Below are positions 13,291-20,849 of a stretch of DNA of 38,380 nt, piece after piece. The first letter of the stretch is position 1. Each line of letters starts with the position of its first letter. The stretch lies in the IMG/VR virus record IMGVR_UViG_3300009183_000187, positions 1 through 38,380 of that record, one strand, 5' to 3'. Source of the DNA: a virus. The position numbers and the translations under genes were made by a program. The notes below the pieces were generated by a model that did no database searches, had not been told where the DNA came from, and saw only the letters and a list, made by a program, of their open reading frames with translations.

Positions 13291-14000
13291 CAGAAATGAT
13301 CAAAGCAGTAGTTAATGGAGATTTTGAAATTATGTTACCAAAGCATCGTGCAGATAGACCTGAGTGGTATCAACCTCATGGTTGGGAAAAACTAAGACTT
13401 AAATCAATGCATGAAAACATTGGTAAAGGAGATGTTGTTTACTATGTTGGTGCAGAAGAAGGAGAAATGCCTGCTTTGTGTCAAATGTGGGGAGCAGAAG
13501 TTGTTTTATTTGAACCCAATCCAAAAGTTTGGTCTCATTTTCCTCTTTTGTGGAGTGCAAATAATTTAGAAAAACCAATCGTTTGTATACCTGGTTTTGC
13601 ATCAGATAAAGATAATAAACTTGCACGTATTTATTATAATGAATTTCCACCAGAAGCAGATGCACCAATTGAAGCAGCACATGGTTTTAAAGAACTTCAA
13701 TATGAAGCAGATAAATATGGTCAAACAAAAATTGACACACTTGTTTATGAAAAAGGAATAAAACCACCTACCGCAATTTCATTGGATGTTGAAGGTAGTG
13801 AATGGCGTGTACTTGGTGGTGCTGAAAAAACAATGAGAGAATTTAGACCAAAAATTTGGTTATCAGGTCATCCAGAATTTATGATGATGTATTGGAAAGA
13901 ATATTTGCACGATTTAAGACAATTTATTAAAGGTATTGGATATCAAGAAACTCTTATTGATTATCAACACGAGGTACATTTATTCTATGAATCAATCTAA
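13287..14000 (+). CDS. FkbM-family SAM-dependent methyltransferase
   Basis: 237 residues from ATG 13287 (four-base overlap with the previous stop). SAM site V-Y-Y-V-G-A-E-E-G, then V-V-L-F-E-P-N-P; family hallmark S-L-D-V-E-G-S-E-W with R-P-K-I-W-L-S-G-H-P-E. FkbM proteins O-methylate sugars or polyketides. Here it most likely methylates a sugar hydroxyl in the glycan made by this operon. Confidence 0.9.
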   Translation: MTEMIKAVVNGDFEIMLPKHRADRPEWYQPHGWEKLRLKSMHENIGKGDVVYYVGAEEGEMPALCQMWGAEVVLFEPNPKVWSHFPLLWSANNLEKPIVCIPGFASDKDNKLARIYYNEFPPEADAPIEAAHGFKELQYEADKYGQTKIDTLVYEKGIKPPTAISLDVEGSEWRVLGGAEKTMREFRPKIWLSGHPEFMMMYWKEYLHDLRQFIKGIGYQETLIDYQHEVHLFYESI

Positions 14001-14841
14001 TTGTTATCTATACTCTTTTAATAAAGAAGACTGTGCTGCCGATAAATGGGATTACGGTCTTCTAAAAGAAATATTTGATAACCATAACATAGAACAAATT
14101 AAAGTTAACTCTTTACCTATAACAGATAGAGCGTTTGTTGTAATTCCTGGACCACAAAATATAGGACATGAAAAACATATATCAAAAGAATTAAAAAATA
14201 TATCTAGATTAGTTTTATTTATAACAGGGGATGAAGAAGGAGTCTTTGATATAGATAGAATAGATCATCCTAATGCTGAGATTTGGATTCAATACCCTCA
14301 TAAAAAACATGAAGCATACAACAAATTGCCAGTAGGTGTGCCACAACATTTAAAAAACAATTTGCCTAATTATAAGACTAAAACATATGACGTATTTTTT
14401 GCTGGGCAGATTACACATCAAAGAAGAGAACAGTTGGCAGGGGCAATAGCATTGGTTAACAATGCCCTTTATAAGCCCACAGATGGCTTTGCTAGAGGAG
14501 ATAAGCCAATTTATTACTATGACAACCTAGCCAGTTCAAAAATTGCTGCTTGCCCTGCAGGGGCTGTATCAATTGATTCATTTAGGCTATATGAAGCAAT
14601 AGAAATGATGTCTTTGCCAATAGTAGACTTTATAGATTCAAGTGGTTTAGAGGATGATTTCTATCAACGTCTTTTTAATGAGGTAGTTCCATTTTATAAA
14701 ACAAAAGATTGGAATGAATTATCAAACATTAATTTAAAACTATTAGAAGCATATCCAAACAATATGCATACTGTGGTATGCTGGTGGATTAAATATAAAA
14801 GAGATTTTGGAATTAAATTAATGAGGCAAGTAAATGAATAA
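13987..14841 (+). CDS. Exostosin-like glycosyltransferase
   Basis: 284 residues from ATG 13987. The pattern V-F-F-A-G-Q-I-T-H-Q-R-R followed by C-P-A-G-A-V-S-I-D-S-F-R-L-Y-E-A-I (near 195-215) resembles GT47/exostosin-type GT-B proteins, where the Glu after R-x-x-E binds the nucleotide sugar. The N-terminal domain is divergent. It is coupled by overlap on both sides within the operon. Confidence 0.7.
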   Translation: MNQSNCYLYSFNKEDCAADKWDYGLLKEIFDNHNIEQIKVNSLPITDRAFVVIPGPQNIGHEKHISKELKNISRLVLFITGDEEGVFDIDRIDHPNAEIWIQYPHKKHEAYNKLPVGVPQHLKNNLPNYKTKTYDVFFAGQITHQRREQLAGAIALVNNALYKPTDGFARGDKPIYYYDNLASSKIAACPAGAVSIDSFRLYEAIEMMSLPIVDFIDSSGLEDDFYQRLFNEVVPFYKTKDWNELSNINLKLLEAYPNNMHTVVCWWIKYKRDFGIKLMRQVNE

Positions 14842-15595
14842 AAATGATGTAACAATAATTTTAGCAACATCAATTGTTCCAGATCATCCAAACACTGAAA
14901 TGATAGAAGAAACAATACATAGTATTAGAGCACACTTTCCAGATAATGAAATCATTATGCAGATTGATGGGTTGAGAAAAGAACAGTTGCATAGAAAAAA
15001 TGATTACGATGAATATAAAAATCGCATACTTTGGAAATGTTTGCATGAATATAAAAATATATTGCCAATTATTTTTGATCAGCATAGCCATCAAACAACA
15101 ATGATGAGACAAACAATAAAAGAAATACAAACATCTTTACTTTTATATGTTGAGGGAGATACACCTCTAACTCCAGATATAGAGATTGATTGGCAAAAAT
15201 GTTTAGATATGATTGAGTATGAAAAAGCAAATACAATAAGATTTCATTTTGAAGCATCTATTCCAGAACCACACAAACATTTAATGTTTAAATTAGAAGA
15301 TGGATTTTTACAAACTGCTCAATGGAGTCAAAGGCCACATCTAAGTAGGGTTTCATATTATAAAAATGTAATCTTGCCACCGCTTGATGATTGTGCTTTT
15401 ATTGAAGATAAAACTCATGGAATAATTCAAGATGACCTTTTACCTTATAATATTTTTAGTGAAGAAGGATGGGAAAAACACAAACTTTGGATATATCATC
15501 CAGAAGAAAATATTAAAAGATCATATCATTTAGATGGTCGTAAGGGTACACTTAAATATACAAGCGATGATGAGATTAGAGGATATAAAGGATGA
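14834..15595 (+). CDS. GT-A-like glycosyltransferase
   Basis: 253 residues. The N-terminus T-I-I-L-A-T-S and E-T-I-H-S-I-R fits a GT2-like nucleotide-sugar fold. L-L-Y-V-E-G-D-T-P-L (117-126) occupies the place of the usual D-x-D, giving an E-G-D variant. Family membership is therefore probable, not certain. Overlaps previous and next genes by four to eight bases. Likely cytoplasmic, acting on the same acceptor as its neighbours. Confidence 0.65.
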   Translation: MNKNDVTIILATSIVPDHPNTEMIEETIHSIRAHFPDNEIIMQIDGLRKEQLHRKNDYDEYKNRILWKCLHEYKNILPIIFDQHSHQTTMMRQTIKEIQTSLLLYVEGDTPLTPDIEIDWQKCLDMIEYEKANTIRFHFEASIPEPHKHLMFKLEDGFLQTAQWSQRPHLSRVSYYKNVILPPLDDCAFIEDKTHGIIQDDLLPYNIFSEEGWEKHKLWIYHPEENIKRSYHLDGRKGTLKYTSDDEIRGYKG

Positions 15596-16632
15596 CACTT
15601 GGAATTATTGCTAGATCTGATAATACTGGACTAGGAAATCAAACACGGGAATTAGTTAAGATGCTTAATCCCGACAAAATTTTATTGATTGACTCAGAAC
15701 ACTTCAATGGCAATGAACAACACCCAGAATGGTATAAAGATTATAATGTAACAACTACATTGAGCGGGTTTCCAACAAAACAAGAATTAATAGAATTTTT
15801 AAGAAACATAGATGTAGTGCTAAGTTGTGAAACTTTTTATAGACAAGATTTTTTACATTATGCTAAACGAAGAGGCATTAAAACAATATTACAATATAAT
15901 TTTGAATTCTTACTTAATATGTCTGTTCCAGAAGCAGAACTTCCAGATGTTTTACTTGCCCCAAGTTTATGGAATATAGATCAAATTGAAAAAATGGTTG
16001 ATGGCAGATGTAAAGTAATTCACCTTCCACCTCCAACTGATTCAACTTTGTTTGAAAATGTTAGACAAAACAATATGTCAAAAGATCATAATAGGTTGTT
16101 GCACGTTGGTGGAAAGTTTGCAGCAAAAGATAGAAATGGAACTGAAACTGTTTTACAAATGCTTAAATATTCAAAAGCAAATTATGAATTAGTAATTACA
16201 ACACAAAAGTTTCCAGAACTAAATCTAAAAGATTCAAGAGTTACAGTTGATAATAGTAACCCAGAAAATAGGGAAGAACTTTATAATGGGTTTGATGCTA
16301 TGCTTTTGCCAAGAAGGTATGCTGGCCTATGTCTTCCAATGAACGAAGCATTGATTAGTGGACTTCCAGTATTTATGACGGACATATCTCCAAACAATTT
16401 AATTCTTCCTAAAGAATGGTTAGTAAAATCTGAACACATTAATGTTTTTCAGGCTAAATCATTAATAGATGTTTATGATGGCAATCCAGAACATTTAGCA
16501 GCCATTGTTGATGAGTATATGGATAACAAAGATAAGCGTGAAATGAAAGATTCTGCATTACAAATAGGATTAAATCATTTTGCTAAAAATAATCTAGAGG
16601 ATAAGTATTTAGATCTTATCGCTCATATGTAG
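15592..16632 (+). CDS. GT-B (group 1) glycosyltransferase
   Basis: 346 residues. L-L-H-V-G-G-K-F-A-A-K-D-R-N-G-T begins the C-terminal donor domain, and L-P-R-R-Y-A-G-L-C-L-P-M-N-E-A-L-I-S-G-L-P-V contains the E-x7-E-like sugar-nucleotide motif of GT4-type enzymes. N-terminal I-A-R-S-D-N-T-G-L-G-N-Q-T is a glycine-rich acceptor loop. Last gene of the operon; its 3' end overlaps the converging gene by 17 bases. Confidence 0.85.
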   Translation: MTLGIIARSDNTGLGNQTRELVKMLNPDKILLIDSEHFNGNEQHPEWYKDYNVTTTLSGFPTKQELIEFLRNIDVVLSCETFYRQDFLHYAKRRGIKTILQYNFEFLLNMSVPEAELPDVLLAPSLWNIDQIEKMVDGRCKVIHLPPPTDSTLFENVRQNNMSKDHNRLLHVGGKFAAKDRNGTETVLQMLKYSKANYELVITTQKFPELNLKDSRVTVDNSNPENREELYNGFDAMLLPRRYAGLCLPMNEALISGLPVFMTDISPNNLILPKEWLVKSEHINVFQAKSLIDVYDGNPEHLAAIVDEYMDNKDKREMKDSALQIGLNHFAKNNLEDKYLDLIAHM

Positions 16633-17305
16633 ATTTTTCTGAAAAGTTTGTAGTTAAATAATCTAACAAAAACATAAAAGAACTATCTGCGCTAGACAAG
16701 TAAGGAATTTGTTCTTGGTCTTGATTATATGATAGTGCAACTAACCCACCACTTTTGTGAACCTTGACATCTTTTACTGTTTCTCCGCCAATGTTAAATG
16801 TATTTCCATACTTTGATCTCCAAAGTGTTGAATAATTTTCTTCAAGAATAGTTATTAGTTTGCTTTTTTTCATTGGCATTGGCACGTGAACTTCATAACT
16901 AATAGGGTTTGGTATGTCTCTTCTTTGTAGATAGGCATATGTTTTTCCTAGTCTGTGTAAATAAGTAGACCTAAGCCCGAGATTATGATATTGATTTATT
17001 TGATCTTCAAGTGATCCATTGTTATATATTTTTACTTCATCTATTTTATTTGTAATATAGAAATCATCATTCATTAATATAAAATCTTCAGGTATTTCTT
17101 CAGAGGCGCAGGCAGCCCTAAGATTATTAAGTGCATTTTGATACTTATGTTGATCTTGTAATACTGGAATATGATTACCAACATACCAATCTGGTTTTCC
17201 ACCAACTACCCAAATTTTTGGATCATTAGTATTTTTTACAACAGATCTAATTGAGTATCTAAGTTCTTCGTTTTCACCATCTTTACATATGTATACAAAA
17301 TTCAT
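16616..17305 (-). CDS. Stealth-like sugar-phosphate or glycosyl transferase
   Basis: 229 residues. The N-terminus F-V-Y-I-C-K-D-G-E-N-E-E-L-R-Y-S-I-R-S resembles conserved region 1 of Stealth (capsule hexose-1-phosphate transferase) proteins, and F-I-L-M-N-D-D-F-Y-I resembles region 2 with its metal-binding aspartates. A general GT-A fold is the alternative. Its ribosome-binding site is AAGGAA. The promoter is divergent from that of the 99-residue gene. It faces the glycan operon tail to tail, so it probably serves the same glycan. Confidence 0.65.
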   Translation of the reverse strand: MNFVYICKDGENEELRYSIRSVVKNTNDPKIWVVGGKPDWYVGNHIPVLQDQHKYQNALNNLRAACASEEIPEDFILMNDDFYITNKIDEVKIYNNGSLEDQINQYHNLGLRSTYLHRLGKTYAYLQRRDIPNPISYEVHVPMPMKKSKLITILEENYSTLWRSKYGNTFNIGGETVKDVKVHKSGGLVALSYNQDQEQIPYLSSADSSFMFLLDYLTTNFSEKSTYER

Positions 17306-17323
17306 TTTTATTCCTTTTTATTA

Positions 17324-17346
17324 ATTATATCATGCTATGCTATAAT
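17324..17346 (+). promoter_or_regulatory. Back-to-back divergent extended -10 promoters (right)
   Basis: Minus strand TGA-TATAAT (-10 at 17329-17324) serves the gene at 17305. Plus strand TGC-TATAAT (17341-17346) serves ATG 17353 after six bases. The -10 hexamers are 11 bases apart, the same architecture as at 11390-11414. Confidence 0.75.
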
Positions 17347-17352
17347 TATTAT

Positions 17353-17652
17353 ATGTCAAGTCACCAGGTTTATAATGTATCAAAAACTTCAGAACCAATA
17401 CAAATTACTCCAAGCGTAGAGCATAATGGAATGAATATTTACATACAAAATATTAGCCATCACGGATATGTTTATATTGGAACTAATCATCAATATTCAA
17501 AGTTAACCTTAGATAATTTTGGACACAGATTAGGTCCAAATGAATCAATAAAAATCACAACTGCAACACTAATAGATCATTTATATTTAATAACACCTAA
17601 CGATAATATTAAAGTTGCTGTTTTAAGAAAAAACATTCCTACAAAATATTAA
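17353..17652 (+). CDS. Small beta-rich hypothetical protein, leaderless
   Basis: 99 residues; ATG 17353 follows TATAAT by six bases. It looks like a compact beta sandwich (alternating hydrophobics; N-I-Y-I-Q-N-I-S, V-Y-I-G-T-N). Similar small beta proteins decorate phage capsids or fibres, but I do not recognise a family. It is monocistronic between a divergent promoter and a terminator. Confidence 0.7.
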   Translation: MSSHQVYNVSKTSEPIQITPSVEHNGMNIYIQNISHHGYVYIGTNHQYSKLTLDNFGHRLGPNESIKITTATLIDHLYLITPNDNIKVAVLRKNIPTKY

Positions 17653-17658
17653 AAATAA

Positions 17659-17682
17659 CAGGGCAGTGATTGCACCACCCTG
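17659..17682. terminator. Bidirectional terminator hairpin between converging genes
   Basis: CAGGG (17659-17663) pairs with CCCTG (17678-17682), with an inner GTG/CAC pairing. It is flanked by A-rich sequence on the left and T-rich sequence on the right. It would end both the 17353 (+) and the 17696 (-) transcripts. Confidence 0.65.
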
Positions 17683-17695
17683 CTATAACTTATTA

Positions 17696-17980
17696 TTATT
17701 TTTTAACAGTTGTTGATTTCTTAGCAACTTTTTTTGCTGCTTTTTTAACTGGCTTGATATTCTTAAGCGCAACCTCTACATCTTTTGCAACTGCATCAAA
17801 CTTTCCAAAAGATTTATCCTTTGGATTTGCTGCACGAAGTGCGACTGGAACTAGGGCTGCTACAAGTGCTGCCCACATATCTTTAGGATCTGTAATTCCA
17901 GCGGTATACAAAGCAATTACTGCTGCAAGAACTGAGCGACCATAACTTGAAAGCATTGCTTTTAGTTGTTCTTTATTCAT
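17696..17980 (-). CDS. Holin-like membrane protein with Lys-rich tail
   Basis: 94 residues. Two hydrophobic segments, about 17-30 (V-L-A-A-V-I-A-L-Y-T-A-G-I) and 35-50 (M-W-A-A-L-V-A-A-L-V-P-V-A-L), match the layout of small actinophage holins, including the Y-G-R-S start and A-N-P-K-D tail. The end is very basic and contains A-A-K-K-V-A-K-K (81-88), also present in the endolysin. Holins permeabilise the inner membrane to time lysis. Strong ribosome-binding site GAGGTG (minus 17991-17986). Confidence 0.75.
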   Translation of the reverse strand: MNKEQLKAMLSSYGRSVLAAVIALYTAGITDPKDMWAALVAALVPVALRAANPKDKSFGKFDAVAKDVEVALKNIKPVKKAAKKVAKKSTTVKK

Positions 17981-18002
17981 TTAATCACCTCTTTCATATA
18001 CC

Positions 18003-18008
18003 ATTATA
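18003..18008 (-). promoter_or_regulatory. -10 element before the holin-like gene
   Basis: Minus-strand TATAAT (18008-18003), 23 bases before ATG 17980. No clear -35. Confidence 0.45.
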
Positions 18009-18030
18009 GCGTATATTGCTATAAATCTTT

Positions 18031-18420
18031 TTATTTTTGCTCAACTATAGGCTTGAGTTTTTCTAAAATAAACTTTAATTTTGCATCTGAGTATAAGTCT
18101 GCCAACTTTGGCTGTTCAATTTGTTGCTCACAATATAAGATAATATCATTAACGATATCCATTGTTTCTTCAATATAGTTAAAAGCCACGTCTCTAGAAT
18201 CTGATAGAAACTTAATAAAGTTTTCTTGAGTTTCATCTGTTTCATTTTTAATTAAATCTAATTGATCTTTTAAGGTTTCAGAAAAAGCCTTTAATATTCT
18301 TTGATCAAGAACAAGTTGTTTTAATAGTATTTTTAATGTATACACTTTATAGGACAAAGATACAATAACGCACATGCTTAAAAATAATCCAGTAAACGTA
18401 ATTAAATTAAAGAACTGCAT
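18031..18420 (-). CDS. Membrane-anchored coiled-coil protein
   Basis: 129 residues. Residues 5-24 form one membrane helix (N-L-I-T-F-T-G-L-F-L-S-M-C-V-I-V-S-L), followed by a long heptad-like helix (residues 30-90). The topology resembles i-spanins or small lysis proteins, which fits its place between the holin-like gene and other lysis-side genes. No family is assigned. It overlaps the next upstream gene by 14 bases. Confidence 0.65.
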   Translation of the reverse strand: MQFFNLITFTGLFLSMCVIVSLSYKVYTLKILLKQLVLDQRILKAFSETLKDQLDLIKNETDETQENFIKFLSDSRDVAFNYIEETMDIVNDIILYCEQQIEQPKLADLYSDAKLKFILEKLKPIVEQK

Positions 18421-18922
18421 TTAACAACTCATTTCTTTTTTCATGTGTTGGCCAATAATATTGGCAAGGAACTTTGCGTTCTGGACAGCACGGAACATTG
18501 TATGGGCTTGATTCTGCATACTGATATTTAATATAATAGATAGGATCTTTTTTAAATAGATTAGCCTTATGAGTTGTTGTAATACGCATTACTTCATTGT
18601 CATTAGACCAGAACATTGGTGGGGTATTTCCCCATCTACCCAAACATTTTGTTTTAAGATCATTAAGGTTGTTCTCATTGTTTATTGTCTTAATACCACG
18701 AACCTTAGCCTCTTCTATCATGTGCTGTATATAAGACCACAGGCCAGTCTCATAGCCCTTCCACATAAGCACTGCTGGATGATTACGCCATGCTCCAGAT
18801 GGGGACTCTCCTGACAATACCTTGAGTATTTGATATCCCTCAAGTATCTGTTTATTGAGTCTTTTACTATCTAAAGATTTTGCGGAATGTGAAATGTCAC
18901 TAGATGGAATAAATGTTTGCAT
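18407..18922 (-). CDS. Pyrimidine-dimer glycosylase-like (MSMEG_6728 family)
   Basis: 171 residues from ATG 18922, which overlaps the upstream stop (TGATG). Motifs M-Q-T-F-I-P, S-A-K-S-L-D-S-K-R-L-N-K-Q and W-R-N-H-P-A-V-L-M-W-K-G-Y-E are those of the MSMEG_6728/pyrimidine-dimer DNA glycosylase-like family found in actinobacteria and phages. A DNA-repair role is inferred from family annotation only. C-terminal C-C-P-E-R-K-V-P-C could bind metal. Confidence 0.8.
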   Translation of the reverse strand: MQTFIPSSDISHSAKSLDSKRLNKQILEGYQILKVLSGESPSGAWRNHPAVLMWKGYETGLWSYIQHMIEEAKVRGIKTINNENNLNDLKTKCLGRWGNTPPMFWSNDNEVMRITTTHKANLFKKDPIYYIKYQYAESSPYNVPCCPERKVPCQYYWPTHEKRNELLNAVL

Positions 18923-19044
18923 CAAATAACCTTTAGAACCTTACAACGAGTACATGCTAAATAAGTATTACCAGTAAATGGACATGAACCAGCATTTGCA
19001 AGTATGTGTCCCTTGATCTTACACAAGAGTTTTTTAATAATCAT
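18922..19044 (-). CDS. DUF1660-like mini zinc protein
   Basis: 40 residues, ATG 19044 to TGA 18924-18922. K-K-L-L-C-K-I-K-G-H, then S-C-P-F-T-G-N-T-Y and C-T-R-C match the Cys/His pattern of DUF1660 phage proteins. It overlaps both neighbours by a few bases, so it is part of a long minus-strand operon. It is very short and easy to miss. Function unknown. Confidence 0.7.
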   Translation of the reverse strand: MIIKKLLCKIKGHILANAGSCPFTGNTYLACTRCKVLKVI

Positions 19045-19271
19045 TTTCCACCAGTCCTAACTAGGAATACTATAGCCCCATTTTCTTCTAAGGCTTTTTT
19101 AACTCTTACCATATATTCTACAGCAACTCTTTTATCTCTGTCAAATAAATTCATAAAACTTTTTTCATCTGCTCTTACTGTAATGAAATGCTCATTATCA
19201 ATAATGTCTACACCAAATCCTTGTGGAGGAGTAAGGGATCTAACTGCTCGCTTCATTGCATCTGTATACAT
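19041..19271 (-). CDS. Small hypothetical protein
   Basis: 76 residues, ribosome-binding site GAGG just upstream. Alternating strands and a helix (V-E-Y-M-V-R-V-K-K-A-L-E-E-N-G) suggest a small alpha/beta fold. No motif recognised. It lies immediately after the WhiB gene with one base between. Confidence 0.7.
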   Translation of the reverse strand: MYTDAMKRAVRSLTPPQGFGVDIIDNEHFITVRADEKSFMNLFDRDKRVAVEYMVRVKKALEENGAIVFLVRTGGK

Positions 19272-19272
19272 T

Positions 19273-19554
19273 TTACCTCATTGTCAGATTCTGCCATATT
19301 TCAGACCATTTAGATTTTGTTTTATGACTATTAAACTCTCTGGATATTTTACCTTTGTCTAAATAAATACCGCCCCAAATTCCATATTCTTTCTGTGATA
19401 TTCCAACAGCAAAACAAGTTGCTGCCACTGGACATTTTAGACAAACACTGTCAACACCATGACGAATATCTGGAGTTTCCTCATACTTATCAAAAAATAA
19501 ATTTGTATCAAAATTTTTACAAGCAGCACTTTCTTTCCATAAATGTTTATTCAT
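19273..19554 (-). CDS. WhiB-family Fe-S transcription regulator
   Basis: 93 residues. The four iron-sulfur cysteines C12, C38, C41 and C47 (C-x2-C-x5-C) and the G-I-W-G-G turn (58-62) define a WhiB-like protein. A basic tail follows for DNA contact. WhiB proteins are restricted to Actinobacteria and their phages and bind the primary sigma factor region 4. A phage copy can reprogram host transcription, as with mycobacteriophage WhiBTM4. This is the strongest host marker in the window. Confidence 0.93.
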   Translation of the reverse strand: MNKHLWKESAACKNFDTNLFFDKYEETPDIRHGVDSVCLKCPVAATCFAVGISQKEYGIWGGIYLDKGKISREFNSHKTKSKWSEIWQNLTMR

Positions 19555-19762
19555 ACTGTTTGTACTTATCTGGCATAGTCCAGCCGTTACGGTTTGCTAC
19601 ATATCTTTTTTGAATATTCCATTTATTATTTTTATATACTCCGTTTTTTTCAAAGGCAGCAGAATCTAATGGATTTAGTTCAAGAACATCCCAACCATCC
19701 CAAGACAACTTGCTATTCATGGAAACAATTGATTCCATTTGTTTTAAATTATTTACAATCAT
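19547..19762 (-). CDS. Small hypothetical phage protein
   Basis: 71 residues with AAGGAG upstream. It has W-D-G-W-D-V-L-E-L-N-P and a basic aromatic C-terminus (N-R-N-G-W-T-M-P-D-K-Y). Tryptophan-rich, soluble. Overlaps the WhiB start by eight bases, so probably co-expressed with it. Function unknown. Confidence 0.7.
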   Translation of the reverse strand: MIVNNLKQMESIVSMNSKLSWDGWDVLELNPLDSAAFEKNGVYKNNKWNIQKRYVANRNGWTMPDKYKQYE

Positions 19763-19771
19763 TATTACTCC

Positions 19772-20134
19772 TTAGTATTGGAATGTTCCAAATTCAAAAT
19801 CTTGCTCTTGTGCAAGTCTTGCTATATTTGATAGTGCCTGGTTTGGTTTTGATAGATAGGAAAAGTAATCAATTTCATGTAAATTTTCTTCAACCCATGT
19901 ATAATGAACCTTAATAAACTTAACTTTGATTCCTCTAGCCTTTAGATTTCTTTCTGAAACATTGCAAAACTCAGAAGCAAAATCATTTACATTTGATGGT
20001 CCTAATGAATATACAATAAACTCATGATCAGTTTCTTTTAAACCAGACATCATTACACCCATAGAACGAAGGAAAACAGAATACTCATCGAACTCATTGG
20101 TTCCCTGTACTACGACCTTCATTTCTTTTTCCAT
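19772..20134 (-). CDS. Hypothetical protein, possible SLOG/Rossmann-like fold
   Basis: 120 residues. The start V-V-V-Q-G-T-N-E-F (7-15) resembles the first strand-loop of SLOG/YspA nucleotide-binding proteins, but the rest is not diagnostic. The start could be ATG 20134 or the in-frame ATG at 20122. It overlaps the upstream gene by about 40 bases. Function unknown. Confidence 0.6.
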   Translation of the reverse strand: MEKEMKVVVQGTNEFDEYSVFLRSMGVMMSGLKETDHEFIVYSLGPSNVNDFASEFCNVSERNLKARGIKVKFIKVHYTWVEENLHEIDYFSYLSKPNQALSNIARLAQEQDFEFGTFQY

Positions 20135-20507
20135 TCTTTAGGTGATCTAATATATCTAACATCTTTGCTACTTCTTTATTGTCCATATTTGTGAAGTCAA
20201 TTGGTTTTGCATTTTCCCTATCGACTTCGCCTTCTTCTACATTTGCTTGATAAAACACATTATTGTTTACCCAGTAAGCAGTTGGGCCAACAACTAAAAC
20301 ACGAAATGTATTTTTTTCTTTCAGTTTTGTAGTTTGAGATACACGTTTTATTTCTATACCTTCTGGCAAAAGGCTAGAAATAATACTGTGAATCCTAGTC
20401 TGACTATATTTAATTTTTGGTAAAACTTTTTTTTCTTGTTTCTTTACTGTATAAAGTATAGCCCAAATGCCATAAATTGTCAACAATAAAAGAACAATTT
20501 GATTCAT
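20094..20507 (-). CDS. Membrane-anchored hypothetical protein, leaderless
   Basis: 137 residues. Residues 4-20 are a membrane helix (I-V-L-L-L-L-T-I-Y-G-I-W-A-I-L), followed by a basic stretch and a soluble domain. ATG 20507 follows a TACAAT -10 by exactly six bases. Probably faces the cytoplasm. Function unknown. Confidence 0.65.
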   Translation of the reverse strand: MNQIVLLLLTIYGIWAILYTVKKQEKKVLPKIKYSQTRIHSIISSLLPEGIEIKRVSQTTKLKEKNTFRVLVVGPTAYWVNNNVFYQANVEEGEVDRENAKPIDFTNMDNKEVAKMLDILDHLKNGKRNEGRSTGNQ

Positions 20508-20513
20508 GTATCT

Positions 20514-20522
20514 ATTGTATCA
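20514..20522 (-). promoter_or_regulatory. Extended -10 promoter using an upstream stop codon
   Basis: Minus strand TGA (20522-20520, the stop of the upstream gene) plus TACAAT (20519-20514), six bases, ATG 20507. Leaderless transcript predicted. Confidence 0.65.
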
Positions 20523-20846
20523 CTGTTGCGATAAAATTCTTTTGATTTCATTCAAAACTGTTTTATAGATATTGTCTAACCAAGAAATAGCATTTTCATC
20601 AAAAGCCTTTTCTGTTAGTCCAACGTCTGGATTGTCTTGTAACAAATCAATTATTAAAAATCCTTGTTCCCATAAAAACATTACCTCACGGTTTAATTGT
20701 GTTTGGTGTATGTCAAATAAATCTGGATTAATATCTTTTAATTTGTCGGTAAAGTTATAAATTGCTTCACCTTCCTCATTTAAACCAGCATACTCAATTG
20801 CACCTTGTTCAACTAAATCTATAAATATTAAATCTTCTTGTTCCAT
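20520..20846 (-). CDS. Acidic hypothetical protein
   Basis: 108 residues, ribosome-binding site GGGAG. Very acidic and helical, perhaps with a winged-helix-like arrangement, but no conserved motif. Three bases separate it from the upstream oxygenase gene, suggesting co-transcription. Function unknown. Confidence 0.7.
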   Translation of the reverse strand: MEQEDLIFIDLVEQGAIEYAGLNEEGEAIYNFTDKLKDINPDLFDIHQTQLNREVMFLWEQGFLIIDLLQDNPDVGLTEKAFDENAISWLDNIYKTVLNEIKRILSQQ

Positions 20847-20849
20847 TTT

